From Pedobacter cryoconitis (lineage in GTDB: Bacteria > Bacteroidota > Bacteroidia > Sphingobacteriales > Sphingobacteriaceae), in assembly GCA_019352875.1 (NCBI GenBank), contig JAAAFW010000006.1, forward strand, positions 1,738,703 to 1,802,702: a stretch of DNA of 64,000 nucleotides. The letters run 5' to 3'. The notes beneath the pieces were generated by a model, which did no database searches, was not told the DNA's origin, and was given only the letters and a program-made list of their open reading frames with translations. The position numbers and the translations under genes were made by a program. Below, piece after piece: positions 63,366 to 64,000 of this stretch (the first letter of the stretch is position 1; every line of letters starts with the position of its first letter).

Positions 63366-63897
63366 CTCTGTACACTAGCCAACTGATTATAAAATAAAAT
63401 TCATTGTAGATAAAGGCTGATCAATGAATCCTGTTTAAGAATGACCTCTTATTTAATAAAATGCAGGAGTGGAAAAAATGTCCTGACAAACGTATAATAT
63501 GATTTGTCTTAACAGGTTGCTTTTTTTTTGAATTACATTTTCAGCTCTTTAAAAAGCATTTATGGGATCTGCGAGGCAATCGGCTTATCCGAAGAAGAAG
63601 TGTCTAATATTTAGCTTTAATCTGCTGCCATCTTATATTTATGTTCCTAACCTTATATATACTGTAGTAATTTTATATAGTACTATAAGTAATCGTGCTG
63701 AGTTGATAATCAGTTCTTGATCTCGCCGTCACTTATATTATCTCTAGCTATGTTTGAGAATCTTGGTTTTTAAGTCAGTCTGTGGGGTGTTTACCAGATT
63801 TCTGAGGAGTCAATCTTGCTGTTGATGAATGGCTGGTTATTTTTCTGTCTGAACAACAGTGTTTTAGCGGGATTATACAAATAAGTCAGTGTTATTG

Positions 63898-63928
63898 TTT
63901 GGTAGAAGGGATAATTTTCTTACTTTTG
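63898..63928 (+). promoter_or_regulatory. Strong promoter at window edge, probably of an rRNA operon
   Basis: TTTG (63898-63901), 19 bp, then TACTTTTG (63921-63928) is a full -33/-7 promoter. The following leader (CATCCCGCTTCGGAGG, then an A/G-rich tract to the edge) resembles leaders before 16S rRNA genes in this family. The 16S gene itself is not in the window. Confidence 0.65.
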
Positions 63929-64000
63929 CATCCCGCTTCGGAGGAAGGGAAACAGTGAGAAGGCAAGAGAAAAAGAGAAGGTAATTGAAAGGATGTAAAG

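Larger units (their letters stand above)
62752..63897. other. Long intergenic region with repeats
   Basis: This stretch of more than 1.1 kb has no convincing protein gene on either strand. It contains two copies of a degenerate ~118-bp direct repeat, a hairpin of 11-bp units, and otherwise AT-rich sequence. No tRNA was recognised. Confidence 0.7.

Noticed and set aside
63163..63375. A 70-aa open frame on the minus strand (starting MYRVDIPLRYPCDT)
   Set aside because: It is the translation of the 11-bp repeat hairpin; 11-bp units give a periodic peptide in any open frame. There is no start context or domain.

Overview
The window looks like a chromosomal segment of a Sphingobacteriaceae bacterium (Bacteroidota), most like Pedobacter. 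This is judged from gene content and signals, not from a database search. The evidence is: SusC/SusD with an STN-bearing receptor and its own ECF sigma/FecR pair; Bacteroidota gene orders (CBS-nadK-uppS-bamA-ompH-ompH-murI and bamD-rpoZ-coaBC); a fused OtsA-OtsB; and repeated promoters of the Bacteroidota type TAnnTTTG (-7 box). Many of these boxes sit only 3-4 nt before the start codon.

Layout. 1-3.1 kb: a cut-off UbiA-type prenyltransferase and engB face ubiE across a short divergent promoter, followed by an SDR oxidoreductase and a YqeY protein. 3.3-11.5 kb: an envelope block with an alpha/beta hydrolase, a CBS protein, NAD kinase, UppS, BamA, two OmpH/Skp chaperones and glutamate racemase. 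11.6-18.8 kb: nucleotide metabolism (a PurF-type enzyme, a dCMP deaminase-like enzyme, GuaA) with a binding-protein-like lipoprotein and an RsmB-type rRNA methylase. 18.8-29.8 kb: transport and membrane energetics (LysE and MarC families, two APC permeases, a K+-dependent membrane pyrophosphatase, Amt plus an outer-membrane barrel), with a radical SAM protein, an SRPBCC protein and a YkuK protein. 30-34 kb: trehalose synthesis (OtsAB) convergent with a GH15 enzyme. 34-43.5 kb: a DEAD-box helicase, a DUF1456 protein, a large outer-membrane barrel, EttA and ClpC.

43.7-53.8 kb is the main accessory locus: ECF sigma, FecR, a SusC with an STN signalling domain, SusD, a DUF1080 hydrolase, a secreted Gfo/Idh/MocA oxidoreductase and a second DUF1080 hydrolase. 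It reads as a complete glycan-uptake unit that lacks classical glycoside hydrolases and instead carries the enzymes expected for oxidative (3-keto) glycoside cleavage.

53.7-62.7 kb, all on the minus strand: a PA0069-type radical SAM protein, a carboxypeptidase-regulatory-domain protein, RecN, a BlaI/M56 sensor pair with a striking double-palindrome operator, CoaBC, RpoZ and BamD. The last 1.26 kb has no convincing protein gene. It holds two diverged copies of a ~118-bp direct repeat, a hairpin built from eight 11-bp units around TTGCGATACYC, and at the edge a strong -33/-7 promoter with a leader that resembles the start of an rRNA operon.
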